Made by a program: the position numbers and the translations under genes. Of a DNA stretch of 53,233 nucleotides, positions 18,837 through 26,107 are shown piece after piece. Each line of letters starts with the position of its first letter. The first letter of the stretch is position 1. Source of the DNA: a virus. The stretch spans positions 1-53,233 of the IMG/VR virus record IMGVR_UViG_3300030060_002588; one strand, written 5' to 3'. Under the pieces are notes generated by a model that had not been told where the DNA came from, searched no databases, and saw nothing but the letters and a program-made list of their open reading frames with translations.

Positions 18837-19759
18837 TACATTCCTTCTGACATTTTATTATTATTTCTAGCCCTATTAGGAAATGGTTGTGTTATATAGT
18901 CCATTTCAGATGCAGGCCCAAATTGTCCATCAATATATGGACCACTATCTTTGTAAGGCTTGCCGCTTAATGGGTCTATATTAGAAACCATTGTAGCACC
19001 AATTGGTCTAGACTCAGGAGTAGAAGATACTTCTAATGGGTTATCAGGTATAGTGCTTACTGTATCAACATCTTCAAACCCTAAACCTCTTCCATGTCTT
19101 CTATACTTAGCTAATCTTTCTTCTCTGTCTCTAGTAGCTATCATATCCATTACAGAGTTCCATTCATCTTTTTCTTTTTGAGTAGATGGATATTCTAAAA
19201 TATCTCTAGCTTGTGCTAGTTTGTTTAAGGTTAATCCTAACATTTTATGAAAATTATCTATAGCTTGCCCTCCAATTCCTTGAAGTTTATCCATAGTAAA
19301 TTTCTTTATGTCTAAAGCATTTTTAAATAAAGGGTTGTCTGGACCTATAGCATTTTCATATGGACCTCCTGTACCTGCTAAATCGAAAGGAATATCATTT
19401 TTTAATATAGGGTCATCTTTTTCTAAATTATCCATAAAATCATTCCAACCTAATCTTAAATTTTCAGCTCCATCTTGAATGTTTTTTCCTAAACCAAATA
19501 AAGTTTTTCCTACTACTTTTCCAACTCCAGGAGCAAATGCTCTTTCTAATATAAAATCAGAAATATTATTTAAGTTTGATAATTGGTCAGTAGGTATTGG
19601 AACTTCTGCGTCCGTTAAACTATTGTTAATTTCTAAAGCTTTAGATGCCATAGGTCTATCTTCATAATATTCGTCTATAAGTTCTTTTGCTGTATCTAAC
19701 TCAAATTGGCCTGGCATAGCCTCATTTGGGTCCATAATATTATTAATTTTTTCTGCCAT
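18836..19759 (-). CDS. Hypothetical protein before portal (307 aa)
   Basis: An acidic protein with a Pro/Gly-rich C-terminal third (GKPYKDSGPYIDGQFGPASE) and amphipathic helices in the middle (FAPGVGKVVGKTLFGLGKNI). No motif is recognised. Its place between holin-like genes and the portal, in the packaging module, suggests a virion or assembly protein. Confidence 0.65.
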   Translation of the reverse strand: MAEKINNIMDPNEAMPGQFELDTAKELIDEYYEDRPMASKALEINNSLTDAEVPIPTDQLSNLNNISDFILERAFAPGVGKVVGKTLFGLGKNIQDGAENLRLGWNDFMDNLEKDDPILKNDIPFDLAGTGGPYENAIGPDNPLFKNALDIKKFTMDKLQGIGGQAIDNFHKMLGLTLNKLAQARDILEYPSTQKEKDEWNSVMDMIATRDREERLAKYRRHGRGLGFEDVDTVSTIPDNPLEVSSTPESRPIGATMVSNIDPLSGKPYKDSGPYIDGQFGPASEMDYITQPFPNRARNNNKMSEGM

Positions 19760-19769
19760 AATAACTCCT

Positions 19770-19958
19770 TTATTTAAAATCTTCTAATTTAAACCAACCT
19801 AATAAAGCAATAAACAATGTAGCTAATGTTCCACCTATTCCTTTTATTCTAGAAATAGCAGATTCATTCTTTCTTACTCTACCGTTTATATCATCTACTC
19901 TTTTTCTAATATATTCTAGATGACTTATTATTAATTCGTCTGTATTTTTTTTATTCAT
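19770..19958 (-). CDS. XhlA-like small membrane protein (62 aa)
   Basis: The protein has a charged coiled-coil region (HLEYIRKRVDDINGRVRKNE) followed by a C-terminal membrane helix (GTLATLFIALLGWFK). This order is that of XhlA-type hemolysin/holin accessory proteins. A longer frame reaches a TTG at 20024. I chose the ATG at 19958 because it overlaps the previous gene's stop by 8 bases like its neighbours and keeps the family-like length; an ATG at 19970 is also possible. It may take part in lysis. Confidence 0.6.
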   Translation of the reverse strand: MNKKNTDELIISHLEYIRKRVDDINGRVRKNESAISRIKGIGGTLATLFIALLGWFKLEDFK

Positions 19959-20070
19959 CTTTCCAGTCATTTTCTTCAAGCATATCAAACAACTCCCACT
20001 TTGATAAATATAATAAACCACCAAAAAAGACTACTATAAACCCTAGTATAAAGTAGCCTAAATAAATCAT
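19951..20070 (-). CDS. Small membrane protein (39 aa)
   Basis: The N-terminus is a single hydrophobic helix (MIYLGYFILGFIVVFFGGLL) followed by an acidic tail ending ENDWKDE. Its ATG overlaps the TGA of the upstream holin-like gene (ATGA), and its end overlaps the next small gene by 8 bases. It is the middle of three consecutive small membrane proteins. A role in lysis is a guess from company and shape. Confidence 0.6.
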   Translation of the reverse strand: MIYLGYFILGFIVVFFGGLLYLSKWELFDMLEENDWKDE

Positions 20071-20369
20071 CTGTTTTCATCATTGTTTAACATGTTTAAA
20101 AATTTATGCTTTAATCCATTACCACTTAATTTAGCAATAATTTCTACTAATGTTTTATAACTTCTTTCTAATCCTTTTTGTTCTATCTGCATTAATTTTT
20201 GCTGGTCTATTAGTTTTATTATTATTAACTCTACTCTATTAAATGATTCTCTTAATTCTTTTTGCAACTCATCTTGTATAAATCTATTTTGTTTCCATAT
20301 AAAAAATCCAAAAGCTAAAGCTACTGCTACAGGGATTCCAAAGGTTTCTAATATATTTAAAATATCCAC
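20067..20369 (-). CDS. Holin-like protein, BhlA/UviB type (100 aa)
   Basis: A membrane helix near the N-terminus (GIPVAVALAFGFFIWKQNRF) is followed by a charged amphipathic helix, the layout of BhlA/UviB-type holins. The start is probably GTG at 20369, whose G is the last base of the terminase TAG (TAGTG). A TTG at 20384 would add five residues. It would form the pore that releases the M15 endolysin encoded 11 kb further along the operon. Family membership is inferred from topology. Confidence 0.6.
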   Translation of the reverse strand: MDILNILETFGIPVAVALAFGFFIWKQNRFIQDELQKELRESFNRVELIIIKLIDQQKLMQIEQKGLERSYKTLVEIIAKLSGNGLKHKFLNMLNNDENR

Positions 20370-21925
20370 TAGGCTATTACCCAAGATTTACTAGATGGTC
20401 TTCTTTTATAAAATCTTTTATCCTTTTTTTCTTCATGTATTCCTATAGGTGGGTTTGCATATTTACATGCATATGCTAATGCATCTATTGCATCATCGTG
20501 TCCCATCCTTGGTCCAAATGTAATAATTTCATGCTCTAAATCATACTGTTCTTTTTTTAAATGTATTTGACCTATTGCAAATCTTTGAGCAAGTATTTCT
20601 TGTATTCTGTCTCTTTTACTTTGCCTTGTACCAGGTTTCTCTTCTTTAAACCTAACAGAAAAATCGTTTCTTCTTCTTGTTTCTGCTCTTAGTGACTGAA
20701 AGACAGGTTTAGACATTGTTGTGTCTTCTACTACAAATAAACTGGGGTGATAAATAGAAGAATAATCAAACATATAATCTACTATGCCTTTATTCTTTTC
20801 TCCTGGGATACCTAACACAGGTATGCCTCTTTTTCTCAAATAGTCTAATACATATATATTATTATCAGAGTCCACCCCAACTACTAATAATACACTATAA
20901 TCAGCATCTCTTCTTTGACTATCTGTTGCTGGGTCAACTCCAGCAAATACATTTATAGGTTTAAGTTGTCCATCTATATTCAAAAAGCAAATATCTGCAT
21001 CCTTATCATATTTAAATTGGCCTTCCCAGTATTTGATGTGGTCTCTAGTAAACATAGAGTCATCTGCAGATTGCACTTCCATCATATACTCTTGGTAAAA
21101 TTTATATGGTTGTCCAGAATCAGCATAAAACTTTTTCTTTCTTTCCATTTCCTTTTTACCGAACCAACTGTTCCATAACATGGTACCATCAGGTTCTATA
21201 GCTTTTTTAAGAACTACATCCCAAGAAAAGTCTTCGCCCTGTTTAGAAGCTTTTTCATAATTAACAATAAGATTATTAATAAAGCTATCATAATGTACAG
21301 GAGTACCATTAATCCTAAGCCTACCACTCCCAGGCTCAAGAGCAGGGAATACCACAGCAGTAATAAGATTTGAGTTCTTGCTTCTAGCTTCTGGAGTAAT
21401 TGTGTTATTCTCGTCTTCAAAGTCATCTAGTATAACAAGGTCATATCTTTTATGTAGTTTTGCTCCTCCTCTAATACCAGAAATATTAGACTTAGATATT
21501 AGCTTACAGCCATTTTTAGTTTCAACATCTGTTTCAGTCCATTTTTGGCCCTTTAAACTACCAAAATAATACAAAATTCTTTCATTAAATTCCAAGTGGT
21601 ATTTTACGTAGTCCATATTACCAGTCGCCAATTTAGCTGTTGCAGATACCCATCCATAAAATAAAGGTTCCTTTGCAAAGCAAAAAGACTGAAGTATATC
21701 AGCCTTTGTTAATACAGTTTTACCATGACCTCTAGGCAGTATAATTGCTACCTGTCTTTTATCTGTATCTGTTATAGCATCTGCAATCTCATAATGAAAA
21801 GGAGGAGTTTCAGAACGCAAGTAATCGTCAGGTAAAAATAATTTACCAAATGCAATTAAATCTTTTTTAGCAAGTTCTAGAGCCTCCTCCTGTTTAGAAA
21901 CATTATGAAAATTGACGTTAGCCAT
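20369..21925 (-). CDS. terL: Terminase large subunit (518 aa)
   Basis: The packaging motor has all expected parts. ATPase domain: Walker A LPRGHGKT at residues 63-70, Walker B LVILDD at 163-168 with the catalytic Glu nearby (E170). Nuclease domain: D331 in FAGVDPATD, E400 in LFVVED and D477/D478 in GHDDAIDALAYA. It pumps DNA through the portal and cuts the concatemer. Length is typical. The ATG overlaps the stop of a 45-aa basic gene (TAATG), so it is coupled. Confidence 0.95.
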   Translation of the reverse strand: MANVNFHNVSKQEEALELAKKDLIAFGKLFLPDDYLRSETPPFHYEIADAITDTDKRQVAIILPRGHGKTVLTKADILQSFCFAKEPLFYGWVSATAKLATGNMDYVKYHLEFNERILYYFGSLKGQKWTETDVETKNGCKLISKSNISGIRGGAKLHKRYDLVILDDFEDENNTITPEARSKNSNLITAVVFPALEPGSGRLRINGTPVHYDSFINNLIVNYEKASKQGEDFSWDVVLKKAIEPDGTMLWNSWFGKKEMERKKKFYADSGQPYKFYQEYMMEVQSADDSMFTRDHIKYWEGQFKYDKDADICFLNIDGQLKPINVFAGVDPATDSQRRDADYSVLLVVGVDSDNNIYVLDYLRKRGIPVLGIPGEKNKGIVDYMFDYSSIYHPSLFVVEDTTMSKPVFQSLRAETRRRNDFSVRFKEEKPGTRQSKRDRIQEILAQRFAIGQIHLKKEQYDLEHEIITFGPRMGHDDAIDALAYACKYANPPIGIHEEKKDKRFYKRRPSSKSWVIA

Positions 21926-22062
21926 TATCTCATTTTTTTCTTCATCTTTGGCATACCTTTTTTAGCCATGACTTTTTTAGTCATTTTTTTTCTACCAGCT
22001 GCTTTAGCTTTGGCTGAAGGTCTACCTCTTTTTTTACCGTATGTACCTTTTCCGTATGGCAT
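21925..22062 (-). CDS. Small basic protein (45 aa)
   Basis: The sequence begins MPYGKGTYGKKRGRPSAKAK and is about 40% Lys/Arg, ending in repeated Lys-Met pairs. It has a perfect AAAGGAGG ribosome site and a TAATG junction with terL. Similar short proteins with an M-P-x-G-K-G-T-Y-G start occur near terminase genes in marine phages as far as I remember. It is likely to bind nucleic acid; function unknown. Confidence 0.7.
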   Translation of the reverse strand: MPYGKGTYGKKRGRPSAKAKAAGRKKMTKKVMAKKGMPKMKKKMR

Positions 22063-22063
22063 T

Positions 22064-22117
22064 TTATTTATCCTCCTTTTTAGGTTCTAAGTCATCTAAT
22101 GTAATTATGTCATCCAT
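22064..22117 (-). CDS. Possible 17-aa acidic microprotein
   Basis: ATG at 22117 overlaps the TAA of the 106-aa gene (TAATG), and the frame MDDIITLDDLEPKKEDK ends one base before the next ATG. It carries the ribosome site of the next gene within its last codons. It may only keep ribosomes moving between two basic-protein genes, or may be a chance frame. Confidence 0.3.
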   Translation of the reverse strand: MDDIITLDDLEPKKEDK

Positions 22118-22437
22118 TATTTCTTTTTTTTATTTCGAGCACTAATTGCTTTAGCTTTTTTTCTAGCGTCTGCTTTAGAAGATGCACCCCAGCCTCTTAA
22201 AGATAATAATAATCTAGTAGGTTTACCTTTACTATCTCTTTCAGGACCTTTCATATTTCCCATTCTTGCTAGAAAACTAGCTCTTCTAGGATTGTCACCT
22301 TTTTTAACAGGAGCTTTTAAATTACTACCTTGTTTTTTAGCAGAAGCTCTACCTTTAGCATTTAATCCACCTTTAGGATTTTTACCAGCTTTTCGCTGCC
22401 ATGCAGGTGACTTATATGTACGTTTCTTTTTAGGCAT
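22117..22437 (-). CDS. Small basic protein, DUF6321-like (106 aa)
   Basis: The core NPKGGLNAKGRASAKKQGSN followed by GDNPRRASFLARMGNMKGPE and LLLSLRGWGASSKADA matches a family conserved in many aquatic phages (DUF6321 by memory). It is rich in Lys, Arg, Gly and Ser and probably binds DNA. It is one of a run of basic proteins ahead of the terminase. No enzyme motif is known for the family. Confidence 0.75.
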   Translation of the reverse strand: MPKKKRTYKSPAWQRKAGKNPKGGLNAKGRASAKKQGSNLKAPVKKGDNPRRASFLARMGNMKGPERDSKGKPTRLLLSLRGWGASSKADARKKAKAISARNKKKK

Positions 22438-22586
22438 TATTTTTTCTTCTTTCTTTTTTTAGCTTTTCCTTTTTTAGGAAATCCAGCTTTCATATTAGCA
22501 TATGCTTTTGCTGAAATAGTAGATTTACTTTTAGGTCTACTAGTACCAGCTTTTTTTCTTTTATTTATATTTTTATATAAAGACAT
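22437..22586 (-). CDS. Small basic protein (49 aa)
   Basis: MSLYKNINKRKKAGTSRPKS is followed by a short KAYANMKAGFPKKG motif and a run of Lys/Arg. The motif looks like a family I have seen beside the previous one in marine phages. Good AAGGAGATA ribosome site, and a TAATG junction with the next gene. Function unknown; nucleic-acid binding is likely. Confidence 0.7.
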   Translation of the reverse strand: MSLYKNINKRKKAGTSRPKSKSTISAKAYANMKAGFPKKGKAKKRKKKK

Positions 22587-22587
22587 A

Positions 22588-22806
22588 TTATCTCCTTACT
22601 ATTAATTCACCATCAAACATTTCAATAATTCTTTGTGCGTTTTCATCTCTCCAAAATTTACAACCCCTTTCAACAACCTCTTTAGGTATTTGTTTAGGGA
22701 GTTCCCACCACATGCACACTTCCGTTGCATTTTCTCCACCCTTCTTGTAGAGAGCACAATATCTGCAATTATTCAGATTTAATTTCTTTTGGTCTTTCTG
22801 CGGCAT
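22588..22806 (-). CDS. Cys-rich small protein (72 aa)
   Basis: Four cysteines are arranged as C-R-Y-C, then EVCMWW and RGCKFW, which could bind a metal. The gene overlaps the end of the 241-aa gene by 38 bases, more than its neighbours do, and has no obvious ribosome site, so translation may depend on re-initiation. Function unknown. Confidence 0.55.
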   Translation of the reverse strand: MPQKDQKKLNLNNCRYCALYKKGGENATEVCMWWELPKQIPKEVVERGCKFWRDENAQRIIEMFDGELIVRR

Positions 22807-23494
22807 CTATCATATCATTTGTTAAACCTTGAAATGCAATGCCTGTTACTTGTTGAACTTTAGCAGAACCTTTATCTTCTAAATCTAATATATCAGACAG
22901 TTTAAATAATGCTTTAAGTTTAGTGTCATCTTTCTCAGCAGTCTGAGCTACTATCTTAATATTTTCAAGCACCATTCTTTCATCTATGTCTAATTCTTGT
23001 AATATAGGTTTTAACTCTTCTTTCACAGCAGTTTTTATCCTTTCTGTTTTAATTAAATTAACAGCTTTCATTCTAGCATAACGTTTATTATTTGTAGGAA
23101 ATGCTTTTACATATGCATCTTCAGGAGATAATCCTTGAGATATATAAGTAACAAACAATTCTTCATTAGCAGTCATGCTTTTTCTATTAACAACAATTTC
23201 TTCAGGCGTACGATTACCACCAAAAGAATATATATTAGTTCTTTTGTCTGTATCCATTATTGTTGATTTTAAATTTATAAAAGTACCTGTGCAAGTACCT
23301 ACATACCCACGTTCACCATTATGTCTAAGCATATTACCTTTTCTAAGTATTTGAATAATGCAATCATCATCTGCTATTACCCAATCTCCTATATTAGCTT
23401 TACGCCAGTCCTTTAATGGTTTTATGTTAGAAGGGACTTCTTCTATAGTGTCGTAAACAGCATGCTTCATTTTATTTACTTTATAATAACGCAC
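22769..23494 (-). CDS. terS: Putative terminase small subunit (241 aa)
   Basis: Residues about 107-165 (MTANEELFVTYISQGLSPED, then AYVKAF and RYARMKAVNLIK) have the pattern of the terminase_2-type small subunit DNA-binding domain: a helix starting with ELFV, a turn, a helix beginning with A, and a stretch of short helices. A helical oligomerisation region follows (DERMVLENIKIVAQTAEKDD). The N-terminal 100 residues are an extra domain I do not recognise. It lies in the packaging module, 0.8 kb upstream of terL. The start is probably GTG at 23494, seven bases after GGAG and overlapping the upstream stop (TAGTG). Confidence 0.65.
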   Translation of the reverse strand: MRYYKVNKMKHAVYDTIEEVPSNIKPLKDWRKANIGDWVIADDDCIIQILRKGNMLRHNGERGYVGTCTGTFINLKSTIMDTDKRTNIYSFGGNRTPEEIVVNRKSMTANEELFVTYISQGLSPEDAYVKAFPTNNKRYARMKAVNLIKTERIKTAVKEELKPILQELDIDERMVLENIKIVAQTAEKDDTKLKALFKLSDILDLEDKGSAKVQQVTGIAFQGLTNDMIDAAERPKEIKSE

Positions 23495-23703
23495 TATGCT
23501 TCTCCAACAATATACAACTCATCAAGCATCTTTAATGTATCTAAGTCAAAGTAGTCATCTAAAAATTCAAAATTAGAATCTATAGGTCCTACTGGATTTA
23601 CAGTAGCTATGCCTTCAGCAATATGTTCTACTGTACCTTCTTCGACATTATAAATTATCTCAAGAGTGTAAATAAGATTTCCCTTTTTGTTTTTCTTTGA
23701 CAT
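23494..23703 (-). CDS. First gene of the late operon, hypothetical (69 aa)
   Basis: An acidic protein with a Lys-rich start (MSKKNKKGNLIYTLEIIYNV). The ATG has no ribosome site upstream and lies just behind a possible -10 sequence, so its mRNA may be leaderless. The divergent spacer with a perfect inverted repeat begins right behind it. No family is recognised. Confidence 0.6.
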   Translation of the reverse strand: MSKKNKKGNLIYTLEIIYNVEEGTVEHIAEGIATVNPVGPIDSNFEFLDDYFDLDTLKMLDELYIVGEA

Positions 23704-24177
23704 GCATAAATATAAAACAATGTGAGCAAATTTCCCAAAAAAATTTGTGAACCACTACCAAATTAGACGTAGGTTCCCCCTGATATAAGCAAAAATTTAA
23801 TTTTAAATTTCATTAAAGCCAGTACTCCGAGGACCCATACTTTAACTTATATTAAAACAATTTGCGGAACTATTGGGGACAAACTCTTTATCCTATTTGG
23901 AGAGCAACCCAACTTCTGAACCTCACAGCAGAACCATTGCAGGGGTACTGGAAGGCTGATAAATCTAAGTAACTGATTTGTTCCTGAACTATAAATTACT
24001 GTAGCTTAATTCTAAAAACAAATAAAAAAGGTTAACTTTCAAAAATTGTAGGATTTTAGTGGAGACCCCAATTTATAGGGTAGGCCCCCTGACAATTCCT
24101 TTTCCTATTTATGGTTTTGGTTATTTTTCAATCGAAAATAGGTTTCAATCAATTAGTTATATGAAAGGATATACGTT
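23704..24177. promoter_or_regulatory. Divergent control region with many inverted repeats (474 bp)
   Basis: No credible gene is seen. It separates the minus-strand late block from the plus-strand early block. Visible stems include AAATTTAA-TT-TTAAATTT (about 23793), TTAAAG/CTTTAA (about 23814-23846), TTGGG/CCCAA around CTCT/AGAG (about 23873-23911), TTCTG/CAGAA, AAATC/GATTT, and CCTATTT/AAATAGG at 24104-24142. A weak sigma70-like pair for the minus strand (TTGGGA, 18 bases, TATATT) lies just before 23703. It probably holds promoters for both directions and possibly an origin. Confidence 0.55.
23727..23747. promoter_or_regulatory. Perfect 7-bp inverted repeat, operator candidate
   Basis: CAAATTT and AAATTTG are separated by seven bases (CCCAAAA). 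The repeat overlaps the candidate -35 region of the late promoter, a usual place for a repressor or activator site. The 75-aa HTH protein at 27796 is a possible binder, by inference only. Confidence 0.45.
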
Positions 24178-24531
24178 ATGATTATCAAAATGTATTTACA
24201 GAAAATATATGTACAGTCTCAACAAAAAGAACTATGGCAATATTCAAGCAAAGAAAGAAAAGCAGTTGCCATCTTTGGACAAGCAATGCAAGGCGTGAGC
24301 ATTAGCAAATATACTCCAGGTGTTACACAGAGTGCTAGCCCTGATATATATTCTTGCTTTGTACCACAATATACTGATGAGATAGCACAAGAAGTCATAG
24401 ACGCAAATGGTAGCAATGTGTTCTACTATGCAACAGATGACGCAGGCAACGAGGCTATCATCACAGAAGAAGAAGGCTTAGCAAAGATGAAAGAATCAAT
24501 GCAAGCAAGTACTGCACAGCCTTCAGTATAG
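24178..24531 (+). CDS. First plus-strand gene, hypothetical (117 aa)
   Basis: A soluble protein with no recognised motif: a Lys/Gln-rich start (MYLQKIYVQSQQKELWQYSS), a middle with alternating polar residues, and an acidic end. An AAAGGA site precedes the ATG at 24178. It is the first gene after the control region, so it is probably among the earliest expressed and might act on the host. That is inference from position. Confidence 0.65.
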   Translation: MIIKMYLQKIYVQSQQKELWQYSSKERKAVAIFGQAMQGVSISKYTPGVTQSASPDIYSCFVPQYTDEIAQEVIDANGSNVFYYATDDAGNEAIITEEEGLAKMKESMQASTAQPSV

Positions 24532-24545
24532 TATCAAAAGAACTT

Positions 24546-24753
24546 GAGAGTATTGGGAATGATTTTGGAACGCAATGCGTAGATAGTGCACATGTCTATG
24601 TCCTTGATGAACCATTGTAGCCATTAGTACATACGCAAAGGAAAGCCTATGTAGTCATTCTATACCAAACAATACTCTCTTGAAAGACATTGGATAGCCT
24701 TTGGCTATGTTTGTTGATGTGTACGTAGTCATATCTCTTGATGTATGTACACA
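24546..24753 (+). ncRNA. Structured non-coding element: nested stems, then two hairpins
   Basis: No gene fits here. GAGAGTATTG (24546-24555) pairs perfectly with CAATACTCTC (24670-24679). Inside it GAATGA (24557) pairs with TCATTC (24655), inside that TGCGTA (24576) with TACGCA (24632), and at the centre ATAG (24583) with CTAT (24596). Two further hairpins follow: ATAGCC-TTT-GGCTAT at 24694-24708 and TGTGTAC/GTACACA at 24718-24753. All pairs are in nested order, as in a folded RNA. Orientation is assumed from flanking genes. Function unknown. Confidence 0.5.
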
Positions 24754-24800
24754 ATAAAACAGAATTATATAAATAAACGTCACATAAACTAGGAGTCATT

Positions 24801-24935
24801 ATGAACTATCGTAACAACAAGGCATTACAAGCCTATAAATCGTACTTATTACACACTTTATTAGCCTTTGTATGTATAACTGTAACTCTAGGTCTTATCA
24901 GCCTATTCTTACGTATTATGAGGTGGATGTACTAA
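24801..24935 (+). CDS. Small membrane protein (44 aa)
   Basis: A good GGAGTCATT ribosome site precedes ATG. A polar, basic N-terminus is followed by one hydrophobic helix (TLLAFVCITVTLGLISLFL) and the end RIMRWMY. It may be an early host-membrane-acting protein. No family is recognised. Confidence 0.6.
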   Translation: MNYRNNKALQAYKSYLLHTLLAFVCITVTLGLISLFLRIMRWMY

Positions 24936-24961
24936 CAAGATATAAATAGGGAGGCGTTCCT

Positions 24962-25090
24962 ATGAACGAAAAAGAGATAGACACACAAGTAAAAGCGTTG
25001 CTTGACTTAACTGACAATAGTTATGCAGCAGCAATGTTTATTGTTTGTCTTGACATTCAAGTAAAAGAGTCTAACAATTATTGCGGATGA
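24962..25090 (+). CDS. Small hypothetical protein (42 aa)
   Basis: A GGGAGG ribosome site is followed by ATG and a short frame beginning MNEKEIDTQVKALLDLTDNS and ending in an Asn/Tyr/Cys tail. It is mostly helical in appearance. Function unknown. Confidence 0.5.
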   Translation: MNEKEIDTQVKALLDLTDNSYAAAMFIVCLDIQVKESNNYCG

Positions 25091-25104
25091 TGACTCTGTC
25101 CATT

Positions 25105-25136
25105 GGGGAGACTATCTAGGAGTGGGTAGTCTCCTC
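25105..25136 (+). promoter_or_regulatory. Leader stem-loop before the 84-aa gene
   Basis: GGGGAGACTA and TAGTCTCCTC form a 10-bp stem (one G-T) around a 12-base loop. It ends 10 bases before the AAAGGAG ribosome site of the gene at 25157. There is no T-run, so it is not a terminator. Confidence 0.6.
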
Positions 25137-25156
25137 GCAATACAAAGGAGATAAAC

Positions 25157-25411
25157 ATGGCAAAAAGAAAACAATTATATTTAGTTCACTATAACAATAT
25201 AACAGGTGAAAGTGTACAAGAAGATAACCTTTGTCCTGAGTGTGATGGTGATGGTGTCTTTGTAGGTGATTACGAAGACGGTGGTAAAGATTTAGATATA
25301 AGTCCTTGTGAGTTCTGTAACATGACAGGTGTTTCTGTACCAAACAAAGACTATAAAGTAGAAGCTTGTGATACAGAAGATGGACCATTATATAGAGTAG
25401 TAAAGATATAG
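25157..25411 (+). CDS. DnaJ-type zinc-finger-like protein (84 aa)
   Basis: Two Cys pairs, CPECDGDG at residues about 26-33 and CEFCNMTG at about 51-58, are each followed by the G-x-G or x-x-G ending seen in DnaJ zinc-finger halves (C-x-x-C-x-G-x-G). Together they could hold one zinc ion. The rest is short and acidic. A strong AAAGGAG ribosome site follows a stem-loop. It may be a chaperone-like or RNA-contacting early protein; function unknown. Confidence 0.65.
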   Translation: MAKRKQLYLVHYNNITGESVQEDNLCPECDGDGVFVGDYEDGGKDLDISPCEFCNMTGVSVPNKDYKVEACDTEDGPLYRVVKI

Positions 25412-26107
25412 AGTTGTCTGGCATACACAGGTAGAGTTTAAAGGCATCTCGAGAGCCCTCTCAAAGTATGCCAATAATTTAAAGAATTGAGTGTGATTAG
25501 CGTCATACGAAATAGTTGCCAGGTGGACAAATTACTCACGTTAGTTAAACATTGACATTCCTAGGGTGTCATAGAGTACTTCTCAAGCAAATGCCACAAC
25601 TCCTGAAACAGGATGAACTTACTATATCAAACTTATTTATAAGCGAGAACACTGGTAAGCAGTCTCTAAGCGTAGATATACGCAATCCACGGTAGATTCC
25701 TTCTTAAGACTGACTGTGGACTAGAATTATATAATTACAAGTATGTAACTAGTTTAGTAGCAGTCCTGAGAAGTTACACTAAGTTTATTCCAGGAACTCA
25801 CAATCTAGATGAAACTGTCAGCTAGTGAGCACTACTATTAAACGAAAAAAAAGCTTGTATAAATTTACAGGTTATTGCTGTAATAAGCCATGGGTCCTGT
25901 AATAAACACGCCAACGGTGAGCAGTTGGAGATACGGTTAGCATTGGTTATAAAATATGTAGCTAAGGATAAACAGTATCAATCACTTAAATAGATGTCGG
26001 AGTCTATTTATAATTATAGAGAGTCAATAACTGGTCCTGTAAGTCCTGAAACATTGGAATGAAGGCAAAGGAATATGTGAGGCTCTCTATAAATTAAGGA
26101 GAACAAT
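25412..26107 (+). ncRNA. Unexplained non-coding region packed with stem-loops (about 700 bp)
   Basis: No gene longer than a few codons fits on either strand. Perfect stems succeed each other: TGGCATAC/GTATGCCA (25419-25473), TCCTG-AAA-CAGGA (25601-25613), GCGTA-GATA-TACGC (25670-25683), TTACAG/CTGTAA (25865-25883), CCAAC/GTTGG (25911-25928), GATAC/GTATC with TTAGC/GCTAA inside (25930-25979), TAAATAGA/TCTATTTA (25987-26010) and a 12-bp stem at 26014-26092. The motif TCCTG recurs at 25601, 25763, 25894, 26034 and 26044. Base composition looks less AT-rich than the genes around it. It could be one or more structured RNAs, an origin, or a set of hairpin promoters. Confidence 0.5.
26014..26092 (+). 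promoter_or_regulatory. Leader stem-loop before the zinc-ribbon gene
   Basis: TTATAGAGAGTC pairs with GGCTCTCTATAA (12 bp, one G-T) around a loop of about 55 bases. It ends just before the AAGGAG ribosome site of the gene at 26108. Confidence 0.6.

Noticed and set aside
23880-24000. A possible tRNA or tmRNA in the divergent spacer
   Set aside because: Stems are present but there is no acceptor stem of 7 bp with correctly placed D, anticodon and T arms, and no GTTC-type T-loop.
25680-25760. A tRNA-like segment with GGTAGATTCC resembling a T arm
   Set aside because: The flanking stems do not form a cloverleaf and no anticodon arm of 5 bp with a 7-base loop is found at the right distance.
25412-26107. 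CRISPR array or tandem repeat array
   Set aside because: The stems differ in sequence and spacing; no direct repeat of 20 bases or more recurs and there are no cas genes.
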